NCBI GenBank assembly: GCA_035534615.1
Contig: DATLRO010000001.1
Location: 1-64,000, forward strand
Direction of reading: 5' to 3'
Length of the DNA stretch: 64,000 nucleotides
Source: JAGWRA01 sp035534615
GTDB taxonomy: Bacteria > Acidobacteriota > Vicinamibacteria > Vicinamibacterales > CAVVIG01
Below, in pieces: positions 21,065 to 28,740 of the stretch (positions are counted from its first letter, which is position 1; every line of letters starts with the position of its first letter). The notes beneath the pieces were generated by a model. The model saw only the letters and a list, made by a program, of their open reading frames with translations, did no database searches and had not been told where the DNA came from. The position numbers were made by a program, and so were the translations under genes.

Positions 21065-21240
21065 ATTCACCGTCGCGCGAACGGACCGAACGGTCGGCGG
21101 AGTCATTCACCCGGCCGCCAATCCGCAGGCCGCGCAAAGCGCGGCGGCGAGGGGAGTGCGGCGCGGGGCGCCGGGGCCCCGCAGGCGACCGAGCCGGGGT
21201 CCGGGGCAGCGCCCCGGTTCACTGAGGAGCAGAGACGATC

Positions 21241-21774
21241 ATGAGGATGCGAGACAACAGAGGCTTCACGCTCATCGAGCTGCTGATCGTGGTGGCGATC
21301 ATCGGCATCATCGCGGCCATCGCGGTGCCGGGGCTCCTGCGGGCTCGGATGTCGGGCAACGAGGCGTCGGCGATCGGCTCGCTGCGCGCCATCGACAGCG
21401 GCGAGTCGACCTACGCGGCCAGCTGTGCGAATGGCGGCTACGCGGTGGCGCTGGTGGATCTGGCGAAGGCGCCCGCCGGCAGCAACCAGGCGTTCATCAG
21501 CCCGGACCTGGCGACCGACCCGTCGCTGAAGGCCGGCTACTCGGTGTCGCTGGCGCCCGAGACCGGCGCGGCGACGGTCACGGTGGCGGCCAACACGTGC
21601 AACGTGGCGGCGAACGACGCGGTGGCGTCCTTCTGGGCGGGCGCGGTGCCGATCACGCCCGGATCGACCGGCACGCGGTCGTTCGCGACCGACACGCGCG
21701 GCACGCTGTTCCAGGACATGACGGGCGCGGCGATTGCCAACCCGATCCCGGCCGGCACGCAGATCGTCCAGTAG
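21241..21774 (+). CDS. pilA: Major type IV pilin PilA
   Basis: This is the structural subunit of the pilus. The 177-residue prepilin has a short leader MRMRDNRG, cleaved after Gly8. The mature hydrophobic helix follows (FTLIELLIVVAIIGIIAAIA) with the conserved Glu at position 5. The globular domain contains exactly two cysteines, Cys62 and Cys120, placed to form a disulfide. The ATG is preceded by GAGGAG at a suitable distance. It is expressed alone: a sigma-54 promoter and a long leader precede it and a strong terminator follows. That matches a pilin produced in much higher amount than the machinery genes. Confidence 0.95.
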   Translation: MRMRDNRGFTLIELLIVVAIIGIIAAIAVPGLLRARMSGNEASAIGSLRAIDSGESTYAASCANGGYAVALVDLAKAPAGSNQAFISPDLATDPSLKAGYSVSLAPETGAATVTVAANTCNVAANDAVASFWAGAVPITPGSTGTRSFATDTRGTLFQDMTGAAIANPIPAGTQIVQ

Positions 21775-21801
21775 CGGCGGCACGGCTCCGGGTTACACTC
21801 A

Positions 21802-21834
21802 ACGGGATGCCCGCCTGGCGGGCATCCCGTTTTT
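21802..21834 (+). terminator. Intrinsic terminator after pilA
   Basis: A perfect 13-bp stem (21802-21814 with 21818-21830, starting ACGGGATGCCC) closes a 3-base loop and runs into TTTTT at 21830-21834. It lies 27 bases after the pilA stop. Confidence 0.92.
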
Positions 21835-21873
21835 CGTTTCTCCGGAGCGGCCGGGCTTGGCCCGGCGGGCCGC

Positions 21874-21902
21874 TTGACGCCGGTCGCGTCCGATGATTAC
21901 AT
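21874..21902 (+). promoter_or_regulatory. Weak promoter candidate for the VKOR-DsbA gene
   Basis: TTGACG at 21874-21879, a 17-base spacer, then TTACAT at 21897-21902. The -35 is good and the -10 poor. A separate promoter is needed here because the pilA terminator lies just upstream. Confidence 0.35.
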
Positions 21903-21932
21903 CACGCAGCGTCTGAACCGAGCCGATCCGCC

Positions 21933-23144
21933 ATGAGTCGAACTGCCGGCCGTCTGGCCTTGCTCTTCACCTTCCTCGGCCTCGCCGCGTCGCTGGCGGC
22001 CGCCTGGGTCCATTACCACGTCCTGCGCGATCCGGGCTACACGAGCTTCTGCGACGTGAGCTCGACGATCAGCTGCACGGAGGTCTACCAGAGCCGGTTC
22101 GGGACGTTCGCCGGCGTGCCGGTGGCGCTGTTCGGGGCGCTGTACTTCGCGGTGACGACGCTGCTGGTCATCGGCGGGGCGCGGGCCGGCAAGCCGGCGC
22201 GCGACAACGTGCCGGGCTACCTGTTCGCGCTGTCGACGGTCGGACTGGCGGTGGTGTTCTATCTCGGCTACGCCTCGTTCTTCATCCTGAAGGCGCTCTG
22301 CCTGCTGTGCGTGGCGACCTACGTGGCCGTCATCGGGCTGTTCATCGTCTCGGGCGCGGCGACGGACGTGCCGATGTCGGCGCTGCCGCGTCGCGCGCTC
22401 GGCGATCTGAAGACACTGCGGCGGAGTCCGCTGGCGATAACCCTGGTGCTCGTCCTGGTGGCGGGAGCCGGCTCTGCGTTCGCGTTCTTCCCGCGCGGGG
22501 GAGCGACGGTGATGGCCGCCGGGGCGCCGCCGGCGGCGCCGCTGCCGTCGGATCAGGCTTCGGCGTTCGAGCACTGGTTCTCCGCGCAGCCGCGCGTCTC
22601 CGTGCCGGTGCCGCGGGAGGGCGCGAAGGTGCTGGTGGTCAAGTTCAACGACTATCAGTGCCCGCCGTGCCGGAACACCTACGAGGGCTACAAGGGGATC
22701 TTCGAGAAGTACGCCGCGGAGGATCCGGGCCAGGTGAAACTGGTCTACCGCGACTATCCTCTGGATTCCGCCTGCAACCCCAACGTGCTGGGCGGCGGCC
22801 CGCATCCGTCGGCCTGCGATGCGGCGGTGGCGGTCCGGCTGGCCGCCGAACACGGCAAGGAGTCGGAGATGCGGCAGTGGCTGTTCGATCACCAGCCGGA
22901 GATGACCGGCCCGGTGATCCGGCAGGCGCTCCAGAAGATTGCCGGGGTGACCGATTTCGACGCGCGGTACCCCGAGGTCATCAAGAAGGTCCAGGCGGAC
23001 ATCGCGCTCGGCCACCAGCTCGGCGTCCATGCCACGCCGACCTTCTTTATCAATGGCGTGCGGGTCGAAGGCGGGCTGGCGCCGAACTATTTCGACGCGG
23101 CGATCGCCTACGAGCTGAAGCACCCGGCACCGGCCGGTCACTGA
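21933..23144 (+). CDS. VKOR-DsbA fusion (disulfide-bond formation protein)
   Basis: This 403-residue fusion joins a membrane vitamin K epoxide reductase domain to a periplasmic thioredoxin-fold DsbA domain. The VKOR part (1-145, four helices) has the loop cysteines Cys40 and Cys48 and the active-site CLLC at 123-126. After another helix (about 167-187) the DsbA part shows CPPC at 243-246 and the cis-proline segment HATPTFFING. VKOR passes electrons from DsbA to quinone, so this one protein can oxidise exported substrates. It directly follows pilA, whose product has two cysteines. It has no good ribosome-binding site before ATG 21933. Confidence 0.9.
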   Translation: MSRTAGRLALLFTFLGLAASLAAAWVHYHVLRDPGYTSFCDVSSTISCTEVYQSRFGTFAGVPVALFGALYFAVTTLLVIGGARAGKPARDNVPGYLFALSTVGLAVVFYLGYASFFILKALCLLCVATYVAVIGLFIVSGAATDVPMSALPRRALGDLKTLRRSPLAITLVLVLVAGAGSAFAFFPRGGATVMAAGAPPAAPLPSDQASAFEHWFSAQPRVSVPVPREGAKVLVVKFNDYQCPPCRNTYEGYKGIFEKYAAEDPGQVKLVYRDYPLDSACNPNVLGGGPHPSACDAAVAVRLAAEHGKESEMRQWLFDHQPEMTGPVIRQALQKIAGVTDFDARYPEVIKKVQADIALGHQLGVHATPTFFINGVRVEGGLAPNYFDAAIAYELKHPAPAGH

Positions 23145-23193
23145 CGGACCGGTCGGTCCGCACCGGCCGGCGGCCGCGGCCCCCTGACACCCG

Positions 23194-24165
23194 ATGCTGG
23201 CCATCAGGACTGAGGCGCTCACCAAGGACTACGCCGTCGGCTTCTGGCGCAAGCGGCCGTACCGGGCGCTCGATCGCCTCACCCTCGAAGTGGCCGCCGG
23301 CGAGGTCTTCGGCTTCCTCGGCCCGAACGGCGCCGGCAAGACGACCACGCTCAAGCTGCTGATGCAGCTCATCTACCCGACGTCGGGCCGGGCCGAGCTG
23401 CTCGGCCGGCCGGCCGGCGACGTCGACGGGCGGCGCCGGATCGGCTACCTGCCCGAGAACCCCTATTTCTACGATCACCTCACCGCCGAAGAGCTGCTGA
23501 CGTATTTCGCCGCGGTGTTCGGGTATCGCGGACGGGCGCGGCGCGACCGGGTCGCGCGGCTGCTGGACGAGGTCGGCATCGGCGTCGAACGGCGGCTGCA
23601 GCTCCGGAAATTCTCGCGCGGCATGCTCCAGCGGGTCGGCATCGCCCAGGCGCTGCTGAACGATCCCGCGCTGGTCGTCTTCGACGAGCCGATGTCCGGG
23701 CTCGACCCGCTCGGCCGCCGCGACGTCCGGCGGCTGATCCTGCGGCTGCGCGATCAGGGGGTCACGGTGTTCTTCAGTTCGCACGTGCTCAGCGACGCCG
23801 AGGCGCTGTGCAGCCGCGTCGCCGTGCTGGCCGGCGGGCGGCTCGTCGCCAGCGGGCGGCTCGGCGACATGGCGGCCTTCCAGGTCCGGGGATGGGAACT
23901 GGTCATGACCGGTCTGGACGAGGCCCGCGTCGACCGCGTCCGGGATCGCCTCCTCGGTGCGACCCGCATCGGCGACGGGCGCTACGCGCTCGAGCTGCCG
24001 CTGGAGTCGGCCCCGGACCGGCTGGTGGCCGAGCTGTCGGCCGCCGGCGCGGAGCTCGTCTCGCTCAATCCCGTCCGGGACACGCTCGAGGACTTCTTCG
24101 TGGAGCAGGTCACGCGTTCGGCCGCGTCGGCGCCGCCGCGCTGGCCGGCCGGGGGCGGGGCATGA
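23194..24165 (+). CDS. ABC transporter ATP-binding protein (PilH-like by position)
   Basis: This 323-residue ATPase subunit has Walker A GPNGAGKTTT near residue 43, a signature loop reading FSRGMLQRVGIAQALL, Walker B LVVFDEPMSGLDP and an H-loop SSHVLSD. The leading residue of the usual LSGG motif is Phe and the second Gly is Met. A C-terminal domain of about 100 residues is typical of ABC-2 exporter ATPases. It overlaps the permease start by 4 bases (ATGA). In Myxococcus an ABC pair, PilH and PilI, lies between pilA and pilD and is needed for pilus assembly. The same position here suggests equivalence, but that is inferred from synteny. Confidence 0.88.
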   Translation: MLAIRTEALTKDYAVGFWRKRPYRALDRLTLEVAAGEVFGFLGPNGAGKTTTLKLLMQLIYPTSGRAELLGRPAGDVDGRRRIGYLPENPYFYDHLTAEELLTYFAAVFGYRGRARRDRVARLLDEVGIGVERRLQLRKFSRGMLQRVGIAQALLNDPALVVFDEPMSGLDPLGRRDVRRLILRLRDQGVTVFFSSHVLSDAEALCSRVAVLAGGRLVASGRLGDMAAFQVRGWELVMTGLDEARVDRVRDRLLGATRIGDGRYALELPLESAPDRLVAELSAAGAELVSLNPVRDTLEDFFVEQVTRSAASAPPRWPAGGGA

Positions 24166-24977
24166 AGGCGCTGCGGGTCGTCGGCACGATCGCCGTGAGC
24201 GTGTTCCGCGAATCGGTGCGCGACAAGGTGCTCTACAACCTCGTGTTCTTCGCGCTGCTGCTGATCAGCGCGTCGTACCTCATCGGCCAGCTCACCGCCG
24301 GTCAGGACGTGAAGATCATCAAGGATCTCGGCCTGGCGGCCATGCTGCTCTTCGGGCTGTTCATCGCCGTCTTCATCGGCATCGGCCTGGTGTCGAAGGA
24401 GGTCGAGCGGCGCAGCATCTACAGCCTCCTGGCCAAGCCGATCCGCCGCCACGAGTTCATCGCCGGCAAGTACGCGGGGCTGGTCCTGACGCTGGCGGTC
24501 AACGTCGCCGTCATGGCCGTCGCCCTCTACCTCGTCCTGGCCTGCATGGCGGTCACCGAGCCGGCGGCCGTCCGGGCAGCCTGGGAGGCGCCGGCGGTCG
24601 ACCCGGCGATGCTCGAGGCGATCCTGCTGATCTTCGTCGAGCTGATGCTCGTCACGGCGCTCGCGCTGTTCTTCTCGACGTTTTCCAGCCCGATCCTGTC
24701 GGCGTCGTTCACGGTCGGCCTGGTGATCGCCGGCCAGTTCGACAGCGACCTCAAGCACTTCCGGGCCATCGTCCATTCGCGGGTCGTGGCCGATCTCACG
24801 CGCGCCCTCTACTACGTGCTGCCGAACATGGCCGCGTTCGACGTGAAGGCGCAGGTCGTGCACGGGCTGCCGGTCACGGCCGGCTACCTCGCCGTGACGA
24901 CGGCGTACGGGGTGAGTTACGTGGCGGCGGTCGTGCTCGCCGCGATGGTGATCTTCGCCCGCCGCGATTTCAGGTAG
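24162..24977 (+). CDS. ABC-2 type permease (PilI-like by position)
   Basis: This 271-residue protein has about six membrane helices, including VLYNLVFFALLLISASYLI at the N-terminus and VSYVAAVVLAAMVIFARRDF at the C-terminus. A cytoplasmic loop, SKEVERRSIYSLLAKPIRRHEF, is typical of NatB/ABC-2 permeases. The frame is open upstream, but ATG 24162 overlapping the ATPase stop is the coupled start. Together with the ATPase it would form an exporter of unknown substrate within the pilus locus. Confidence 0.85.
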   Translation: MKALRVVGTIAVSVFRESVRDKVLYNLVFFALLLISASYLIGQLTAGQDVKIIKDLGLAAMLLFGLFIAVFIGIGLVSKEVERRSIYSLLAKPIRRHEFIAGKYAGLVLTLAVNVAVMAVALYLVLACMAVTEPAAVRAAWEAPAVDPAMLEAILLIFVELMLVTALALFFSTFSSPILSASFTVGLVIAGQFDSDLKHFRAIVHSRVVADLTRALYYVLPNMAAFDVKAQVVHGLPVTAGYLAVTTAYGVSYVAAVVLAAMVIFARRDFR

Positions 24978-24995
24978 GCGCACCGGATCGCACCC

Positions 24996-25928
24996 ATGGC
25001 GTCCACACTCCCGAAAGAGATCCGCGCGGGCACGGCCATCGGGCTGACGCTGGCCGCTCTGCTGTTCGCCACGTCGGTGTCGCTGCAGGTCGTGCGCGAC
25101 CGGGACTTCCCGGCCCCGCCCGTCCGCGACGAGATGCTCTATATCAGGTCGGGCGCGGTCATGCGCCGGCTGACACTGTCGTTCAACATGATCGCGGCCG
25201 ACATCTACTGGATCCGCGCCCTGCAGGAGTACGGCGGCACCAAGCTCTCGCCGCAGGCCGACAAGCGCTACCCGCTGCTGTATCCCCTGCTCAACATCAC
25301 GACCTCGCTCGATCCCCGGTTCGATCTCGCGTACCGCTTCGGGGCCATCTTCCTCGCCGAGTCGTACCCGAACGGTCCCGGGCGCCCCGATGAGGCCATC
25401 GCGCTGCTGGAGAAGGGCCTGAAGGTGCAGCCCGACAAGTGGCAGTACATGCAGGACATCGGCTTTGTCTACTACTGGTGGCGGCACGATTACCCGAAAG
25501 CGGCCGCCTGGTTCAGCCGGGCGAGCCGTGTGCCGGGCGCGCCGTGGTTCCTGCGATCGCTGGCCGCGAACACCCTCGCCGCCGGCGGCAACCGCACCGC
25601 GTCGCGCCTGATGTGGGAGCAGATCTACGACACCGCGGGCAGCGAGTGGCTGCGCAAGGATGCCGCGTGGCGGCTGCAGCAGCTCAACGCGCTCGATCAG
25701 ATCGCGCGCCTGCAGGCAGGCGCGGACGCGTTCCACGGGCGCCACGACGCCTGGCCGGACGGCTGGATGGCGATGGTGCGGGACCGGGCCCTGCCCGGCA
25801 TCCCGGTCGACCCGGCCGGCACGCCGTACGACCTGAACCCGGCGACCGGCCGCGTGACCCTGAGCCGGCGGTCGTCGCTCTGGCCGCTCCCGACGGAACC
25901 GGCGCCACGCGGCGGGCCGGAGCGCTGA
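24996..25928 (+). CDS. Membrane-anchored TPR-like protein of the pilus locus
   Basis: The family is not recognised with confidence. The 310-residue protein has one N-terminal membrane helix (about 13-31, GLTLAALLFATSVSLQVV). An aromatic-rich, mostly helical soluble region follows, including FNMIAADIYWIRALQEYGG and ALLEKGLKVQPDKWQYMQDIGFVYYW. The 100-240 region reads as degenerate tetratricopeptide-like helices. The last 60 residues are Pro-rich and probably extended. It starts 18 bases after the permease and its stop touches the pilD start region, so it is surely in the same operon. A scaffold for the ABC pair or a PilG counterpart is possible, but that is inference. Confidence 0.7.
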   Translation: MASTLPKEIRAGTAIGLTLAALLFATSVSLQVVRDRDFPAPPVRDEMLYIRSGAVMRRLTLSFNMIAADIYWIRALQEYGGTKLSPQADKRYPLLYPLLNITTSLDPRFDLAYRFGAIFLAESYPNGPGRPDEAIALLEKGLKVQPDKWQYMQDIGFVYYWWRHDYPKAAAWFSRASRVPGAPWFLRSLAANTLAAGGNRTASRLMWEQIYDTAGSEWLRKDAAWRLQQLNALDQIARLQAGADAFHGRHDAWPDGWMAMVRDRALPGIPVDPAGTPYDLNPATGRVTLSRRSSLWPLPTEPAPRGGPER

Positions 25929-25929
25929 C

Positions 25930-26685
25930 ATGCTGCTGCTCCTCCTGACGGTGCTCGGCCTGGCCATCGGCAGCTTCCTGAACGTCTGCATCCATCGGAT
26001 GCCGCTCGGGCAGTCGGTCGCGCATCCGCGCTCGCGCTGCCCGCACTGCGGCCACGAGCTGGCCTGGTACGAGAACGTCCCGGTCATCAGCTACCTGGCG
26101 CTCGGCGCCCGGTGCCGGGCGTGCCGCGCGCGCATCTCGCTGCGCTATCCGCTCGTCGAACTCGCCACCGCGGGGCTGTTCGTCGGCACCTACGCGCTGG
26201 TCGGCCTCAGCCCGCTGCTCATCCCGCGCCTCGTGCTCGGATGCGCGCTGATCGTGCTCATGCTCATCGATCTCGATCACCGGATTCTGCCCAACAGCAT
26301 CACGCTGCCGGGAGTCGGCGTCGGGCTGCTCTTCAGCCTGACGGCGCCGCCCGGATGGGTCGATTCCCTGATCGGCGCCCTGGTCGGCGGCGGTCTGCTG
26401 CTGGCCATCGCGAAGATCTACTCCTGGGTCCGGCACGAGGAAGGGCTCGGCATGGGCGACGTGAAGATGCTGGCGATGATCGGCGCGTTCCTCGGGTGGA
26501 AGCTGATGCTCGTCACGCTGGTGCTGTCGTCGTTCGCCGGCGCGGCCGTCGGCCTGATCCTGATCGCCCTGCGGCGCGGCGACATGAAATACGCGCTGCC
26601 GTTCGGCACGTTCCTCGCGCTCGGGGCGCTGGTCGCCGGCACGGTCGGCGATCGGCTGCTCGCCTGGTATCTCGGCTTCTACTGA
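25930..26685 (+). CDS. pilD: Prepilin leader peptidase/N-methyltransferase PilD
   Basis: PilD is an aspartic membrane protease that cleaves prepilin leaders and methylates the new N-terminus. The 251-residue protein has the N-terminal GSFLNVCIHRMP motif. A zinc-binding loop has Cys37, Cys40, Cys62 and Cys65. The catalytic aspartates lie in LIDLDHRILPN (Asp114/Asp116) and GMGDVKM (Asp177), and seven to eight membrane helices are present. It starts one base after the stop of the TPR-like gene. It can process PilA and the three minor pilins encoded just downstream. Confidence 0.95.
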   Translation: MLLLLLTVLGLAIGSFLNVCIHRMPLGQSVAHPRSRCPHCGHELAWYENVPVISYLALGARCRACRARISLRYPLVELATAGLFVGTYALVGLSPLLIPRLVLGCALIVLMLIDLDHRILPNSITLPGVGVGLLFSLTAPPGWVDSLIGALVGGGLLLAIAKIYSWVRHEEGLGMGDVKMLAMIGAFLGWKLMLVTLVLSSFAGAAVGLILIALRRGDMKYALPFGTFLALGALVAGTVGDRLLAWYLGFY

Positions 26686-26740
26686 CAGGGGAGCGGCGGG
26701 CGGCTCGTGGCCGTCGCCCCCCCGGAGACGCCCGCGGACG

Positions 26741-28006
26741 ATGACGGCTCACGCCTACACGTTCATCGGCATGACGGCACTCGTGGCCGCCCTGGTGGCC
26801 GTGCTGACCTTCGCCGCGCTGCGGTTCCTGGCGGCCGCCCGGGAGGCGCGGGGCGCGCTCGGGGAACCGGATCGGGAGGCGGCCTGGATGTCCGCCGCCC
26901 TGCAGGAGGCGGTCGTCCGCCTGAAGGCGCAGGAACAGGCGATGGCGGCGCGGGCCGAGGCGTCAGAGCGGCTGAGCGGCGCCATCATCGCCAGCCTGAC
27001 GTCGGGACTGCTCGTCGTCGACCTGACGCGGCGGGTCCGCATCGTCAATCCGGCGGGGCGGCGGCTCCTGCGGCTGTCCGACGAAGCCGAAGAGGGGGGC
27101 GATTATCGCGCGCTGCTCGCGCACGTCGCGCCGGTGCGGACCGTCATCGATGAGTGCCTCGCCAGCGGCCATGCGATCGTGCGGCGGGCGCTCGACGTCG
27201 GCACGCGCGAGCAGGAGGCCCATCTCGGCGTCACCGTCTCGCCGCTCTACGACGAAGATCACGCCCCGGCCGGCGCCATCTGCCTCTTCTCCGATCTGAC
27301 GTCGGTCCGCGCGCTCGAAGATCAGATCCGCCTGAAAGAAAGCCTGGCGCAGGTGGGCGAGCTGACCGCGGGGCTGGCGCACGAGTTCAGGAACGGCCTT
27401 GCGACGATCCACGGATACAGCCGCCTGATCGACCTCGACGCGCTGCCGGCGTCGTACCGGCCGTACATCCAGGCGATTCGCGACGAAACCGGCGCGCTCG
27501 GCGAAGTGGTCACCAATTTCCTGGCGTTCGCCAGACCGGCGGCGCTGACCCCGGCCCCGGTCGACCTGCGGGGCGTGGTGGACCGGGCGGTCGAGGACGC
27601 GGGCGCCGAGTGCCGCACGCGAGGCGGCTCCATCGAGGTGCGAGGCACCTTCCCCACGGTCGAGGGCGACGAGGTGCTCCTCCGCCAGGCCATGGCCAAC
27701 CTGTTGCGGAACGCGATCGAAGCGTGCGTCGCCCATGGCGTCCAGCCCCGCGTCGTCGTGGACGCGGCGGTCGATCGGTCGCAGCGCCTCGTCCGCCTGA
27801 CCGTCACCGACAACGGACCCGGTATCGACCCGGCGGATCGGGATCGCGTCTTCCGGCCGTTCTTCACCACCAAGGGCCAGGGCACCGGCCTCGGCCTGGC
27901 CATCGTCCAGAAGATTGTCGTGTCCCATAACGGCCGGGTGACCGCCACCGCAAGCCCCGACGGCGGTGCGGCGCTGCAGGTGCTCCTGCCGCTGCCGCCG
28001 ATCTGA
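26741..28006 (+). CDS. Sensor histidine kinase, NtrB/PilS-like
   Basis: This 421-residue kinase has one N-terminal membrane helix (about 9-31) and a short coiled coil. A PAS domain covers about 80-195. HisKA has His214 in GLAHEFRNGL, and HATPase has TDNGPGIDPADRD and GTGLGLAIVQKI. It lacks the six-helix sensor of PilS, so it probably senses through PAS. It starts 55 bases after pilD. Its likely partner is the NtrC-type regulator at 31421-32827, with the minor-pilin operon encoded between them. Confidence 0.88.
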   Translation: MTAHAYTFIGMTALVAALVAVLTFAALRFLAAAREARGALGEPDREAAWMSAALQEAVVRLKAQEQAMAARAEASERLSGAIIASLTSGLLVVDLTRRVRIVNPAGRRLLRLSDEAEEGGDYRALLAHVAPVRTVIDECLASGHAIVRRALDVGTREQEAHLGVTVSPLYDEDHAPAGAICLFSDLTSVRALEDQIRLKESLAQVGELTAGLAHEFRNGLATIHGYSRLIDLDALPASYRPYIQAIRDETGALGEVVTNFLAFARPAALTPAPVDLRGVVDRAVEDAGAECRTRGGSIEVRGTFPTVEGDEVLLRQAMANLLRNAIEACVAHGVQPRVVVDAAVDRSQRLVRLTVTDNGPGIDPADRDRVFRPFFTTKGQGTGLGLAIVQKIVVSHNGRVTATASPDGGAALQVLLPLPPI

Positions 28007-28163
28007 CGCGCTGCGGCGCCGTACCGTGCCCGGGACGGCTCGTGTCAGTTCCCGCCATTCGTTCCTCCCTGAGACGAAGCGGAAACTGCAGACCGATCGA
28101 GCCCGATCGCCCCGTGTGACCGGAAACAGGCGCGTGCGGCAGCGCTGTTCCCGCCGGTCATTC

Positions 28164-28179
28164 TGGTGCAGCCCTTGCA
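28164..28179 (+). promoter_or_regulatory. Sigma-54 promoter of the minor-pilin operon
   Basis: TGGTGCAGCCCTTGCA keeps GG and GC exactly 10 bases apart and a perfect TTGCA at -12. Transcription would start near 28190, only a couple of bases before the annotated ATG at 28192. It lies in the 185-base gap after the histidine kinase gene. Confidence 0.75.
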
Positions 28180-28191
28180 GGATCATCGCGC

Positions 28192-28740
28192 ATGCGCGAG
28201 CCGCGCGTGCGGGGATTCACGCTCGTCGAGGTGCTGGCTGCGGTCGCCATCCTCACCGCGGCGCTCCTGTCGCTGGCGCCGCTGCTCGGCGCCGCCCTGA
28301 AGGCCAGCCGTGAGGCCGAGCGGGCCACGGTGGCGTCGGCGCTCGCTGTCGAACGGATCGAACAGTTGCGGAGCCTGGCGTGGGGATTCGACGAGGACGG
28401 TCAGCCGGCCGGTGATACGACCACCGATCTGAGCGGGCCGCAGCCCTCGGGAGCCGGTACCGGGCTGGCGGCATCCCCGCCGGGCACGCTCGACCGCGAC
28501 GTGCCCGGGTTCGTCGATTACCTCGCGGGCGACGGGCGATGGCTCGGGCGGGGCAGCCGCCCGCCGCCCGGAACGGCCTACGTCCGGCGCTGGGCTGTCG
28601 TGCCGCTCGCCGCCGATCCCGACAATGGACGCGTGCTGGAAGTCGTCGTGTTGCCGGCTGCCGGCACCCGCGAGCCGGACCCGGCCGCCAGAGCGGCCGG
28701 GACGAGACTCGTGTCGCTCAAGGTGCGCGCGATGGGGTGA
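28192..28740 (+). CDS. Minor pilin, PilV-like
   Basis: This 182-residue prepilin has the leader MREPRVRG, cleaved before FTLVEVLAAVAILTAALL, with Glu5 of the mature chain present. It matches the PilV class of minor pilins, which prime assembly and sit at the pilus tip. The rest is a soluble domain of about 140 residues with Gly/Pro-rich loops. An alternative start at GTG 28207 would give a leader of only three residues and a slightly longer mRNA leader. The stop overlaps the start of the next gene (GTGA). Confidence 0.85.
   Translation: MREPRVRGFTLVEVLAAVAILTAALLSLAPLLGAALKASREAERATVASALAVERIEQLRSLAWGFDEDGQPAGDTTTDLSGPQPSGAGTGLAASPPGTLDRDVPGFVDYLAGDGRWLGRGSRPPPGTAYVRRWAVVPLAADPDNGRVLEVVVLPAAGTREPDPAARAAGTRLVSLKVRAMG

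Noticed and set aside
21241..21774. pilA as a pseudopilin of a type II secretion system
   Set aside because: The adjacent pilB/pilT retraction pair, PilSR control and an own strong promoter and terminator fit a major type IV pilin; no gsp genes are present.
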